Shown one piece after another: positions 34,552 through 42,930 of a stretch of DNA of 64,000 nt (its first letter is position 1; every line of letters starts with the position of its first letter). The position numbers and the translations under genes were made by a program. The DNA lies in the NCBI RefSeq assembly GCF_003854895.1, contig NZ_CP033966.1:5704001-5768000 (forward strand). The letters run 5' to 3'. The notes below the pieces were generated by a model. The model did no database searches. It worked only from the letters and a program-made list of their open reading frames with translations, and was not told where the DNA came from. Source of the DNA: Pigmentiphaga sp. H8. GTDB taxonomy: Bacteria; Pseudomonadota; Gammaproteobacteria; Burkholderiales; Burkholderiaceae_B.

Positions 34552-35625
34552 ATGAAACATGACGGCGAAGCGACCGCGCGACCATCATCCCCCGCGTTCC
34601 CGAAGAACCGCTGGCATGTCGCCGGCTTTTCCTGGGAACTCCAGGGGCAGCCCGTCGCGAGAATCCTGCTCGGGCATCCGGTCGTCCTCTTCAGGACCGC
34701 GGACGGGGTCGCGGCGCTGGAGGACCGATGCTGCCACCGCCACCTGCCGCTCTCGTTGGGAACGATCGAGGACCGTGGACTGCGCTGCGGCTATCACGGC
34801 CTGCTCTACGACGCGCGGGGCGCCTGTATCGAAATCCCCGGGCAGGCCACCGTTCCGCCCCGCGCCAGGGTCAGGAGCCATCCCCTGCGCGAACAGGACC
34901 AGATCCTCTGGATCTGGCTCGGCGACGGCGAGGCCGCCACGCCGCCCGGACCGCCACCGGCCTATGGCGTGCACGGCGACGACCGCTATCGATTCCGCGG
35001 TGGCGTCGTCCACTACGACGCCCCCAGCCAGCTGGTGCACGACAACCTGCTGGATCTCAGCCATCTCGCCTACGTGCACCTCAAGACCATAGGCGGCGAT
35101 CCAGGCCTGCACATGCACGCGCCCATCAAGGTCGAGCAGTCCGGCGACATCCTGCGGATCGTCCGCCTGATGCCCGATTCCGACCCGCCCCCCACCTACG
35201 GCCTGGCCTGGCCGTTCGCGGGCAAGGTGGACCGCTGGCAGGAAATCGAGTTCCACGGCAGCCACCTGCTGATATGGGCCGGCGCCATGGATGCCGGTTC
35301 GGGCGCGCTGGACGACCCGGACCGGGGCGGCCTGCATATCCGCGGGTTCCATGGCGTAACGCCGGAAACGGAAACGACCTGCCACTACTTCTGGACGGTC
35401 GCCACCAATCCCCATCCCGGCATGCCGGACATGACGGATGCGATCCGCGAGCAGGTCGAGCTGACATTCAACGAAGACAAGGCCGTCATCGAAGCCCAGC
35501 ACCGCAACATGCGGCGGTTCGCCGGCGCCCCGACGGTCGACATCCGCGTGGACGTCGGCCCCAATCGCGCGCGCCGGCTGCAAGCCGAGGCGGCCGCCGG
35601 AACGGTCAACGCACATCAAGGGTAA
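34552..35625 (+). CDS. VanA-like Rieske oxygenase, terminal component (first of pair)
   Basis: 357 residues. The ATG at 34552 is chosen for its AAGGGAG site over an in-frame ATG 18 bp earlier. Rieske ligands C60-C61-H62 and C79-G-Y-H82, and the iron site D168, H171 and H176 (DNLLDLSHLAYVH), are all present. The fold is of the vanillate O-demethylase type, which releases formaldehyde from methoxy groups. It is 10 bp upstream of a paralogue and three genes from fdhA, which fits O-demethylation. No reductase partner is in the cluster. Confidence 0.92.
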   Translation: MKHDGEATARPSSPAFPKNRWHVAGFSWELQGQPVARILLGHPVVLFRTADGVAALEDRCCHRHLPLSLGTIEDRGLRCGYHGLLYDARGACIEIPGQATVPPRARVRSHPLREQDQILWIWLGDGEAATPPGPPPAYGVHGDDRYRFRGGVVHYDAPSQLVHDNLLDLSHLAYVHLKTIGGDPGLHMHAPIKVEQSGDILRIVRLMPDSDPPPTYGLAWPFAGKVDRWQEIEFHGSHLLIWAGAMDAGSGALDDPDRGGLHIRGFHGVTPETETTCHYFWTVATNPHPGMPDMTDAIREQVELTFNEDKAVIEAQHRNMRRFAGAPTVDIRVDVGPNRARRLQAEAAAGTVNAHQG

Positions 35626-35635
35626 GGAGCAACTC

Positions 35636-36685
35636 ATGTGGATGAAGAACGCCTGGTACGTGGCGGCCTTTTCGAAAGAGGTTCATGCGAACCTGCTGGC
35701 GCGTACCTTCCTGGGAATCCGTGTCGTCCTGTACCGCCGGGACGACGGCCAGGTCGCGGCCCTGGAGGACAGTTGCGCGCATCGCCGCCTGCCGCTTTCC
35801 TTCGGCCATGTCGAGAACGACCGGCTCGTCTGCGGCTACCACGGCATGGCCTTCGGCGCCGACGGGAAATGCACCGCCATACCGGGCCAGGAACGCATAC
35901 CGCCGGCCGCGCGCGTGCGCGCCTTTCCCATCCAGGAACGGCATGACCTGATCTGGATCTGGCTGGGCGACCCGGCCCTGGCCGGACAGTCCTCGCCCCC
36001 GGACGTCGGCCGCATGAAGCACCCGGACTGGGTGCCCAGCGCGGGCTATTGCCGGCTGGAAGCGGACTACCGCCTGCTCAACGACAACCTGCTGGACCTG
36101 TCGCACGTCGCCTTCGTGCACGGGCGGACCATCGGCAACACAGCCGTCGCGCAATCGCCCATCAAGGTCGGCCAGGAGGGCAACGTCGTCAGCGTCCACC
36201 GCGACGTCGTGGGCGCGCACGCACCGCCTTTCTACGCGCACCTGGGCGGCTTCCGGCAGCCCATCCACCGCTGGCATACCGTGAACTACCACGCGCCTTC
36301 CACCTGCATCATCGAGGTCGGCTGCGAGGCGATGCAGCCGGGCGACGGGCTGGGCAGAATAGAAGGCGTCGTCATGCACCTGATCACGCCGGAAACCGAG
36401 GGCACCTCGCATTACTTCTGGGCCTTCATCCGCCGGTTCCGCCAGGACGAACCGGCGCTGACCGAATACATCCGGCAGGCCATCGATGCCACGCACACCG
36501 AAGACAAAGTCGTAGTCGAGCTGCAGCACGCCGCGCTGACCGCGCCGCAACGGGAGAATCCCGTCAACCTCGCCATCGTCGTGGACAGCGGCCCCCTGCG
36601 CGGTCGCCGCCTGCTGGAGGAATTGATCCAGCAGGAGCAATCGGCGCCCGCCCCCGAACCCGTGCCCGCCCACCAGGCGGGCTAG
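35636..36685 (+). CDS. VanA-like Rieske oxygenase, terminal component (second of pair)
   Basis: 349 residues. Rieske ligands C47-A-H49 and C66-G-Y-H69; the iron site is D154, H157 and H162 (DNLLDLSHVAFVH). It is clearly paralogous to the preceding gene but diverged over the whole substrate domain, so the two probably attack different positions or substrates, or form a mixed oligomer. The N-terminus (WMKNAWYVAAFSKEV) is typical VanA. Followed after 28 bp by fdhA. Confidence 0.92.
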   Translation: MWMKNAWYVAAFSKEVHANLLARTFLGIRVVLYRRDDGQVAALEDSCAHRRLPLSFGHVENDRLVCGYHGMAFGADGKCTAIPGQERIPPAARVRAFPIQERHDLIWIWLGDPALAGQSSPPDVGRMKHPDWVPSAGYCRLEADYRLLNDNLLDLSHVAFVHGRTIGNTAVAQSPIKVGQEGNVVSVHRDVVGAHAPPFYAHLGGFRQPIHRWHTVNYHAPSTCIIEVGCEAMQPGDGLGRIEGVVMHLITPETEGTSHYFWAFIRRFRQDEPALTEYIRQAIDATHTEDKVVVELQHAALTAPQRENPVNLAIVVDSGPLRGRRLLEELIQQEQSAPAPEPVPAHQAG

Positions 36686-36713
36686 CGTTTTCCCACACCG
36701 AAGAGAGGTAGAC

Positions 36714-37913
36714 ATGACAGGAAACCGTGGCGTTGCCTACGTCGGGCAAGGCGTCGTCGAAGTCCAGGCGATCCCCTTTCCCAAACTCGAGAATCCACAG
36801 GGCCGGGCGATCCGCCACGGCGTCATCCTCAAGGTCCTGACGACGAACATCTGCGGCTCGGACCAGCACATGGTCCGGGGGCGGACGACGGCGCCGGCGG
36901 GGCTCATCCTCGGACACGAGATCACGGGCGAGGTCATCGAGGCCGGCCAGGACGTCGAGTTCCTCCGCAAGGGCGACATCGTCTCGGTGCCGTTCAACGT
37001 CGCCTGCGGCCGCTGCCAGACCTGCAAGGAACAGCAGACCGGCGTCTGCCTGACCGTCAACCCGGCGCGCGCCGGCGGGGCTTACGGCTACGTCGACATG
37101 GGCGGCTGGATAGGCGGCCAGGCGGAATACGTGATGATTCCCTACGCCGACTTCAACCTGCTGAAGCTGCCCGGGCGCGACCGCACCCTGGAGAAGATCC
37201 GCGATCTGACCTGCCTGTCGGACATCCTGCCCACCGGCTACCACGGCGCGGCAACCGCGGGGGTCGGACCGGGCAGCACCGTCTACGTGGCCGGCGCGGG
37301 ACCGGTCGGGCTCGCGGCCGCCGCCTCGGCCCGCCTGCTGGGCGCCGCGGTGGTCATCGTCGGCGACGTCAATCCCGCGCGCCTGGACCATGCGCGCAAG
37401 GTGGGGTTCGAGACCGTCGACCTGTCGCGCGACGCCTCGCTGGGCGACCAGATCGCGCAGATACTGGGCGTACCGGAAGTCGACAGCGCCGTGGACGCGG
37501 TGGGCTTCGAGGCGCGGGGCCATGGCCACGAGGGCGCGCGGCACGAGGCGCCCGCCACCGTGCTGAACTCGCTGATGGAGGTCACCCGCGCGGCCGGGAA
37601 GATAGGCATCCCCGGCCTGTACGTGACCGACGACCCGGGCTCGGCCGACCCGGCGGCGCGCAAGGGCGCATTGAGCGTCCGGTTCGGACTGGGCTGGGCG
37701 AAATCGCACAGCTTCTTCACCGGCCAGACGCCCGTCATGAAATACAACCGCGCGCTGATGCAGGCCATCCTGTGGGACCGCATCAAGATCGCGGACATCG
37801 TCGGCGTACAGGTCATCTCGCTCGACGAGGCGCCGGGGGGCTACGCCGAATTCGACGCGGGCGCGCCGAAGAAATTCGTCATCGATCCCCACGGCATGAC
37901 GAAGGGGCATTGA
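36714..37913 (+). CDS. fdhA: Glutathione-independent formaldehyde dehydrogenase
   Basis: 399 residues, the length and signature of P. putida FdhA. Catalytic zinc ligands are C47, H68 and D170; structural zinc ligands are C98, C101, C104 and C112; the NAD loop is GAGPVGLAAAASA. It oxidises formaldehyde to formate with tightly bound NAD. As the third gene after two VanA-like demethylases, its role is to remove the formaldehyde they release. The family also dismutates other aldehydes. Confidence 0.95.
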   Translation: MTGNRGVAYVGQGVVEVQAIPFPKLENPQGRAIRHGVILKVLTTNICGSDQHMVRGRTTAPAGLILGHEITGEVIEAGQDVEFLRKGDIVSVPFNVACGRCQTCKEQQTGVCLTVNPARAGGAYGYVDMGGWIGGQAEYVMIPYADFNLLKLPGRDRTLEKIRDLTCLSDILPTGYHGAATAGVGPGSTVYVAGAGPVGLAAAASARLLGAAVVIVGDVNPARLDHARKVGFETVDLSRDASLGDQIAQILGVPEVDSAVDAVGFEARGHGHEGARHEAPATVLNSLMEVTRAAGKIGIPGLYVTDDPGSADPAARKGALSVRFGLGWAKSHSFFTGQTPVMKYNRALMQAILWDRIKIADIVGVQVISLDEAPGGYAEFDAGAPKKFVIDPHGMTKGH

Positions 37914-37933
37914 GCAAGGCGACATGAAAGAGC

Positions 37934-37967
37934 GGCCGGCGCTGGGACACCTTTGTCCCGCCCGGCC
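37934..37967. terminator. Stem-loop between fdhA and comM
   Basis: Inner stem GGGACA/TGTCCC with a CCTT loop is nested in outer arms GGCCGG/CCGGCC, separated by short internal bulges. It lies 20 bp after the fdhA stop and before a gene of unrelated function, where a transcript end is expected. There is no T-tract, so termination may not be intrinsic. Confidence 0.5.
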
Positions 37968-38021
37968 GCCGGGCCTGCCCCGTTTGGACGGATACTGCGG
38001 CTTTCCTTTCCCCCAGCCGCC

Positions 38022-39557
38022 ATGACCCTCGCCGTCCTTGCCAGTTGCGCCCTGACCGGCATCGATGCGCCGCCGGTGCGCGTCGAGGTCCACCTGGCGC
38101 CGGGCCTGCCTTCCTTCACCATGGTCGGCCTGGCCGATACCGAAGTGCGCGAAAGCCGCGAGCGCGTGCGGGCCGCGCTGCTCAGCTCCGGCTTCGACTT
38201 CCCCGCGGGGCGGCTGACCGTCAACCTCGCGCCGGCCGACCTGCCCAAGGAATCCGGGCGCTTCGACCTGCCCATCGCGGTGGGCGTGCTGCTGGCATCC
38301 GGGCAAATCGCCATGCCCTCGCTGGCCGGGCGCGCCCGCGCGCAGGATGCGATTCCGCCGCTTGCCCGGCTGGTGCTGGCCGGCGAACTGTCGCTGACCG
38401 GCGCGCTGGTACCCATCGCGGGCGCCTTGGCCATTGCCCTGTCGTTGTCGCGGCGCCAGCCGGGCGCCGAGCTGCTGCTGCCCGCCGGCAGCGCCAGGCA
38501 GGCGGCGCGGGTGCCCGGGCTGCGGGTCTACGGCGCCGCCACGCTGCGCGACGTCGTGGCGCACCTGGAAGAAAAACAAGTGCTGGCCGCCACGGCGGGC
38601 CACGTCGATGCCACGGCCGGCCCACCGCCCTGCCTGTCCGACGTCAAGGGCCAGTACGGCGCGCGGCGCGCGCTGGAAGTCGCGGCGGCCGGCGGCCACA
38701 ACCTGCTGATGCTGGGGCCGCCGGGCTCGGGCAAGAGCATGCTCGCGCAGCGCCTGCCCGGGCTGCTGCCACTCCTGCGCCATGACGATGCGCTGGAAGC
38801 CGCCGCCATCGCCAGCCTTGCCCCCGGTCCTGCTCCAACTTTCGGCCTGCGCCCCTTCCGCGCGCCGCACCATTCCGTTTCCGGCGCCGCGCTGGTAGGC
38901 GGCGGCGCGCGCCCCCGGCCGGGAGAAATCACCTACGCCCACCTGGGCGTGCTGTTCCTGGACGAGTTGCCCGAATTCGGCCGGCACGTGCTCGACACCC
39001 TGCGCGAACCGCTGGAAACCGGCCGCGTCTCCATCGCGCGCACCCAGCACCGTACCGAGTATCCGGCACGCTTCCAGCTCGTGGCCGCGATGAATCCCTG
39101 CCGATGCGGTTGGCACGGCAGCAACGTGAAGGCCTGCGCCTGCACCCCCGACCAGGTGGCCGCCTACCGCGCCCGCCTGTCCGGTCCACTGCTCGATCGC
39201 ATCGATCTCCAGGTCGAAGTCCCCGCCGCCGGCGACGACTGGGCCGACCTGCCCCCCGGCGAACCCAGCGCCGCCGTACGCCGACGAGTCGAGACCGCCC
39301 TGGACCTGCAGCATCGCCGCCAGGGCTGCGCCAACGCGGCGCTCGAGCCCGGACAGGTCGACACCCATTGCCGTCCCGATGCTGCCGCGCGCGCATTGTG
39401 GAAACAGGCCATGAAGCAATTCGCGTGGTCGGCGCGCACGGCGCACCGGGTCTTGAAGGTGGCGCGGACCGTGGCGGACCTGGCGGGCGCGGCCGAGATC
39501 GGAAGCCCGCACATGGCCGAGGCGGTGCAGTTCCGGCGGCCATTGCGGGAGCGATAG
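38022..39557 (+). CDS. comM: YifB/ComM-family Mg-chelatase-like AAA+ ATPase
   Basis: 511 residues. An N-terminal S5-like domain (VEVHLAPGLPSFTMVGLADTEV) is followed by the AAA+ core with Walker A GPPGSGKS (232-239), Walker B LFLDELPEF and the C-x-C-rich MNPCRCGW/ACACTP insert. ComM is the helicase that extends branch migration during natural transformation, and is widely conserved even in non-competent species. The start is the ATG giving the conserved MTLAVLASCALTGI N-terminus. Confidence 0.95.
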   Translation: MTLAVLASCALTGIDAPPVRVEVHLAPGLPSFTMVGLADTEVRESRERVRAALLSSGFDFPAGRLTVNLAPADLPKESGRFDLPIAVGVLLASGQIAMPSLAGRARAQDAIPPLARLVLAGELSLTGALVPIAGALAIALSLSRRQPGAELLLPAGSARQAARVPGLRVYGAATLRDVVAHLEEKQVLAATAGHVDATAGPPPCLSDVKGQYGARRALEVAAAGGHNLLMLGPPGSGKSMLAQRLPGLLPLLRHDDALEAAAIASLAPGPAPTFGLRPFRAPHHSVSGAALVGGGARPRPGEITYAHLGVLFLDELPEFGRHVLDTLREPLETGRVSIARTQHRTEYPARFQLVAAMNPCRCGWHGSNVKACACTPDQVAAYRARLSGPLLDRIDLQVEVPAAGDDWADLPPGEPSAAVRRRVETALDLQHRRQGCANAALEPGQVDTHCRPDAAARALWKQAMKQFAWSARTAHRVLKVARTVADLAGAAEIGSPHMAEAVQFRRPLRER

Positions 39558-39593
39558 GCAGGGCCGCGCCGCCTGCTGGACCACTGGCGGTAC

Positions 39594-41318
39594 CTATGCG
39601 GCCGTCGCGCGTTCGCTCGGCAAGATCCCAGGCTCTGTCGTCGGCCTGGCAGCGGTCCGGGTTCGATTCCGCCCCGCGCTCTTGGCTTCGTAAAGCAGCT
39701 TGTCGGCCCGTTCGTAAAGCGCCACGAAACCTTCGTCGCCCAAGGCAGCCGCTACGCCCATGCTGGCGGTAACAGGTCGCCCGAGCCCCGGAACGGTATC
39801 GGCCACGAGGGCAGGGATCGCCTGTCGGCGCCGTTCGGCCTCGATACCGGCATCGCCGCCACGCAGGAGAAGCACGAACTCTTCGCCGCCCAGGCGGTAT
39901 GCCGCAACGTCCGGGCCGGCCTGGATGGCGCTGGCCACGGCCCTGAGCACCGCGTCTCCCACCGCGTGCCCGTTCAAGTCATTGATCGACTTGAAATGAT
40001 CGAGATCGATGACGGCCAGCGTGTCGAAGCCTTCGGCTCGACGCTGCGCGAACTGCCTCTCGATCGCCCGCCGGTTGAACAGGCCCGTCAACGGGTCGGT
40101 TTCGGAAAGCCGTTCAAGCAAATAGGCTTCGGTACGCGCGCGGTCCCGCTCCCGCTTCATGGTCACGAAGCGGTCCGCCACGCCCAGCGTCGTGAAGAGG
40201 ACTTCACACAGGCAACCCGCGTAGAACATGAGCATGGCATCGGCGCTGTGGAACCAGGGCGTCACCCCCGTCACCAGGCGGGTCAGTCCGACCAGCACCA
40301 TGGGCGTGTATCCAATCGCCTGGAACTTCGCGGCACGGCTTCCGCGGCGCAGCGCGTCGACCATCGACAGGATGAAAACGATAAGGATGGGCGCGAACGC
40401 CGCCGTGTAGGCGCTCGATTGCACGGGCCGCGCCACGAACGGGAACGCCGCGTGAAATGCACTCAGGAATATTGCCCACACCGCGCAATACGGCAGCATG
40501 CGGCGGAGAACGGGGTGCATCAGTCCAGGCTCGATGAAGCTGTAGGTGAACATAGTTCCGGACGCGATGGTCGCCCCGAAGATCACCGTCGTCATCCAGC
40601 TCAACGTCATGGCGGGCGGGTCGAAAAGCACGACCGAGATGTTCGACGAAACCAGCAAGGTCATCAGCAGCGACAACGTGAGAGCCGAGTGCCAGAGCAC
40701 GAACGGTTTACGCAGGACTTGATAGAACGCCGCATTGAAGATCAGCGGCATGACGAGCATGCCCGCGAGCGCGGAAACGATGACCAGGAGCCGCGAGGCA
40801 CCGGTGCCGTCGCCGTCGGCATCCACTGATACCAGATGGGCCCTCTCCAGCGACATCCGGTGGCTGGGCAGGTCGATGGCGACGACGACCTGCCTGGTCG
40901 CGCGCGTCACCTCGGGCAGGGAAGCCTTGAAGTACCCGCCGACCATCGAGCTGGGCAAGGCGGCGGCGGGAATGGTGCTTTGCCGGACCGCGCCGTCCTG
41001 GTCGATCGCAAGCAGATGCACGGCCTGGAGCGCGCTGCGCCTCGACAGAAAGTACCGGGGAAGGGGGCCGTCCGGGCGCAGATCGAAACGAAGCAGCACG
41101 CGCTCGGCATCGATGGAGAATTCTCGATCGGCACAGGACCATCGCTCGTCCGACCAGGCTATCGCGACAATATCATCCGACAATCCGCCGGATGCCCAGC
41201 AAGCGCCGCGGATGTCGGCGAAATCAGCCGCGCTGGCCGGCCCGGCGCCAAGGTGCGCCAGCATCGCCATGAACAGCGATACCGCCAGGACATACTTTCG
41301 AAAGCCACCCCACGCCAT
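39594..41318 (-). CDS. Membrane diguanylate cyclase, 7TMR-DISM plus GGDEF
   Basis: 574 residues. A signal peptide, a periplasmic domain of about 145 residues, about seven membrane segments (175-385), a short coiled linker and a GGDEF domain (405-560). The active site is GGEEF at 477-481, a functional variant. The usual RxxD inhibitory site just before it is not present (AGPD region), so product feedback may be absent. It should make cyclic di-GMP in response to a periplasmic ligand. Divergent from the DinB-like gene. Confidence 0.92.
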   Translation of the reverse strand: MAWGGFRKYVLAVSLFMAMLAHLGAGPASAADFADIRGACWASGGLSDDIVAIAWSDERWSCADREFSIDAERVLLRFDLRPDGPLPRYFLSRRSALQAVHLLAIDQDGAVRQSTIPAAALPSSMVGGYFKASLPEVTRATRQVVVAIDLPSHRMSLERAHLVSVDADGDGTGASRLLVIVSALAGMLVMPLIFNAAFYQVLRKPFVLWHSALTLSLLMTLLVSSNISVVLFDPPAMTLSWMTTVIFGATIASGTMFTYSFIEPGLMHPVLRRMLPYCAVWAIFLSAFHAAFPFVARPVQSSAYTAAFAPILIVFILSMVDALRRGSRAAKFQAIGYTPMVLVGLTRLVTGVTPWFHSADAMLMFYAGCLCEVLFTTLGVADRFVTMKRERDRARTEAYLLERLSETDPLTGLFNRRAIERQFAQRRAEGFDTLAVIDLDHFKSINDLNGHAVGDAVLRAVASAIQAGPDVAAYRLGGEEFVLLLRGGDAGIEAERRRQAIPALVADTVPGLGRPVTASMGVAAALGDEGFVALYERADKLLYEAKSAGRNRTRTAARPTTEPGILPSERATAA

Positions 41319-41376
41319 AACGTCTCGACAGAGCAGTCGCCCAATAGACCGGAAGCAGGGCGGCGGAGCGCTGGGC

Positions 41377-41398
41377 TGCTAAACGCGGCAGTTTAGCA
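41377..41398. repeat. Inverted repeat upstream of diguanylate cyclase
   Basis: TGCTAAAC-GCGGCA-GTTTAGCA, perfect 8-bp arms, 59 bp from the cyclase start. It could be an operator or a 5'-leader hairpin of the cyclase transcript. Confidence 0.5.
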
Positions 41399-41404
41399 AA
41401 CGGC

Positions 41405-41424
41405 TCGGACCCGAATAGGTCCGA
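41405..41424. repeat. Second inverted repeat in the same divergent region
   Basis: TCGGACC-CGAATA-GGTCCGA, perfect 7-bp arms with the same 6-bp loop length as the neighbouring repeat at 41377, but a different sequence. It lies 81 bp before the DinB-like start. Confidence 0.5.
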
Positions 41425-41504
41425 ATCGCGTGGGGAAATAAGGCTAGTTCGCGGTTTCCCCTTGATATCCTGCCGTCAGTCAGGAACGTCAAGGAACTCG
41501 CGAC

Positions 41505-42002
41505 ATGCTCACGACAGAAACGGCCACCATGCTGGCGAACTACGGCAATTGGGCGGACCAGGTGCTTTTCAAGGCGATGCGGGTGCTGCCCGAAGGAGCG
41601 GTCACGCAGCGCCGCCAGACGCTGTTCGGATCGATGATCGGCACGCTGAACCACAACTACCAGGTGGACCTGATCTGGCGCGCCCACCTGCTGGGGGAAA
41701 AGCACGGCTTCTCGACCCGGCGCGACCTGCTGCATCCCGACCTGGACACCCTCGTGGTGGAGCAGTTGAAGGTCAACCAGTGGTACATCGACTGGGCCGC
41801 CAGCCAGACCCCGGACAGCTTGGGCGAGCGGTTGAAGTTCAATTTCGTATCGGGGCAGGCGGCCGAGATGACCCGGGGCGGAATGTTCCTGCACATCGTC
41901 AACCACAAGACGTACCACCGCGGCTGGGTCTGTGAGATGTTCTTCGATGCCGGCGTCAATCCGCCTGAAACCGATCTGTCGGTGTATCTGACCGAGGGCT
42001 GA
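41505..42002 (+). CDS. DinB-family metal-dependent protein
   Basis: 165 residues, a four-helix bundle. The three metal-binding histidines are H50 (TLNHNYQVD), H134 and H138 (HIVNHKTYHRG), the DinB/YfiT pattern. Members include thiol transferases and damage-inducible proteins; the substrate is unknown. It is separated from the diguanylate cyclase by a divergent region with two inverted repeats. Confidence 0.88.
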   Translation: MLTTETATMLANYGNWADQVLFKAMRVLPEGAVTQRRQTLFGSMIGTLNHNYQVDLIWRAHLLGEKHGFSTRRDLLHPDLDTLVVEQLKVNQWYIDWAASQTPDSLGERLKFNFVSGQAAEMTRGGMFLHIVNHKTYHRGWVCEMFFDAGVNPPETDLSVYLTEG

Positions 42003-42083
42003 GCAAACCGGTAGTACCATGCACGCTTGCCGGCCGCCCGCCGCGTCCGGCCCTCAATCCGTGCAAGGGAAGATCCACAGCGC

Positions 42084-42821
42084 ATGCGCTCCATAGGCCG
42101 CACACGAAGTCTGTCCGAAGAACTCGTGCAGCTCATGTCCGAGAAAATCCACGGCAAGGTGTGGAAGCCCGGCGACAAGCTGCCGACGGAAGCCGAGATC
42201 ATGCAGGAGTACGGCGTCAGCCGCACGGTGGTGCGCGAGGCCATCTCGCGCCTGCAGGCGGCGCGCATGGTCGAGACCCGGCACGGCATCGGCACCTTCC
42301 TGCTGGAGCCGCCGGTGGCGCCGCTGCGGCTCGACACCAAGGACGCGGTCACGATGCTGGACGTGATGGCGGTACTGGAACTGCGCATCACGGTCGAAAC
42401 CGAGGCCGCCCGCCTGGCCGCGCAGCGGCGCACCGAACAGGACCTGGCCGAGCTGCGGCGCACGCTGGCGGCGTTCGAGGCGCAGATCGAGCCGGGCGGC
42501 GACACCGTCACGGCGGACCTGGCCTTCCACCAGCAGGTGGCCATCGCCACCGGCAACCGCTATTTCCACGAGATCCTGGCGCAGATGGGCACCACCATCA
42601 TTCCCCGGACACGGGTCGATACCGCCGAGCTGGCGCGCGACGACCGGCGGGCCTACCTGGCGCGCGTGCATCGCGAGCACCAGGCCATCTACGAAGCCAT
42701 CGCCCGCCAGGACGGGGACGCCGCGCATGCCGCGATGCGCGCCCACCTGGCCCGGAGCCGGGAAAAAGTGCGGCAGGCCTATGCCGCCGGCCAGGGTGAC
42801 GAGGCCGCGGCTATCGCCTAG
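42084..42821 (+). CDS. GntR-family regulator, FadR/FCD subgroup
   Basis: 245 residues. The winged helix (KVWKPGDKLPTEAEIMQEYGVSRTVVREAISRLQAARMVETRHGIGTFL) is followed by an all-helical FCD ligand domain with Asp/His metal residues (DLAFHQQVAIATGNRYFHEIL, VHREHQAI). FCD regulators often sense sugar acids. It is immediately upstream of the KdgD gene, so it probably represses glucarate/galactarate use. Confidence 0.92.
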   Translation: MRSIGRTRSLSEELVQLMSEKIHGKVWKPGDKLPTEAEIMQEYGVSRTVVREAISRLQAARMVETRHGIGTFLLEPPVAPLRLDTKDAVTMLDVMAVLELRITVETEAARLAAQRRTEQDLAELRRTLAAFEAQIEPGGDTVTADLAFHQQVAIATGNRYFHEILAQMGTTIIPRTRVDTAELARDDRRAYLARVHREHQAIYEAIARQDGDAAHAAMRAHLARSREKVRQAYAAGQGDEAAAIA

Positions 42822-42930
42822 CATTCCGCACGGCCGACAACGGCGTCGCCCCTGTTGCCTTCTCTCACTTTAAGTTGTACGATGACTGACGACATATCAC
42901 TTGCCGATCCTTCCATCACCGGATACCGCC

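Noticed and set aside
36564..39584. 1006-codon minus-strand open frame opposite fdhA and comM
   Set aside because: It is antisense to two well-supported genes and has no recognisable domains.
42822..42930. GntR-type operator in front of kdgD
   Set aside because: TTGTAC and GAC elements occur near 42874-42895 but do not form a convincing dyad.
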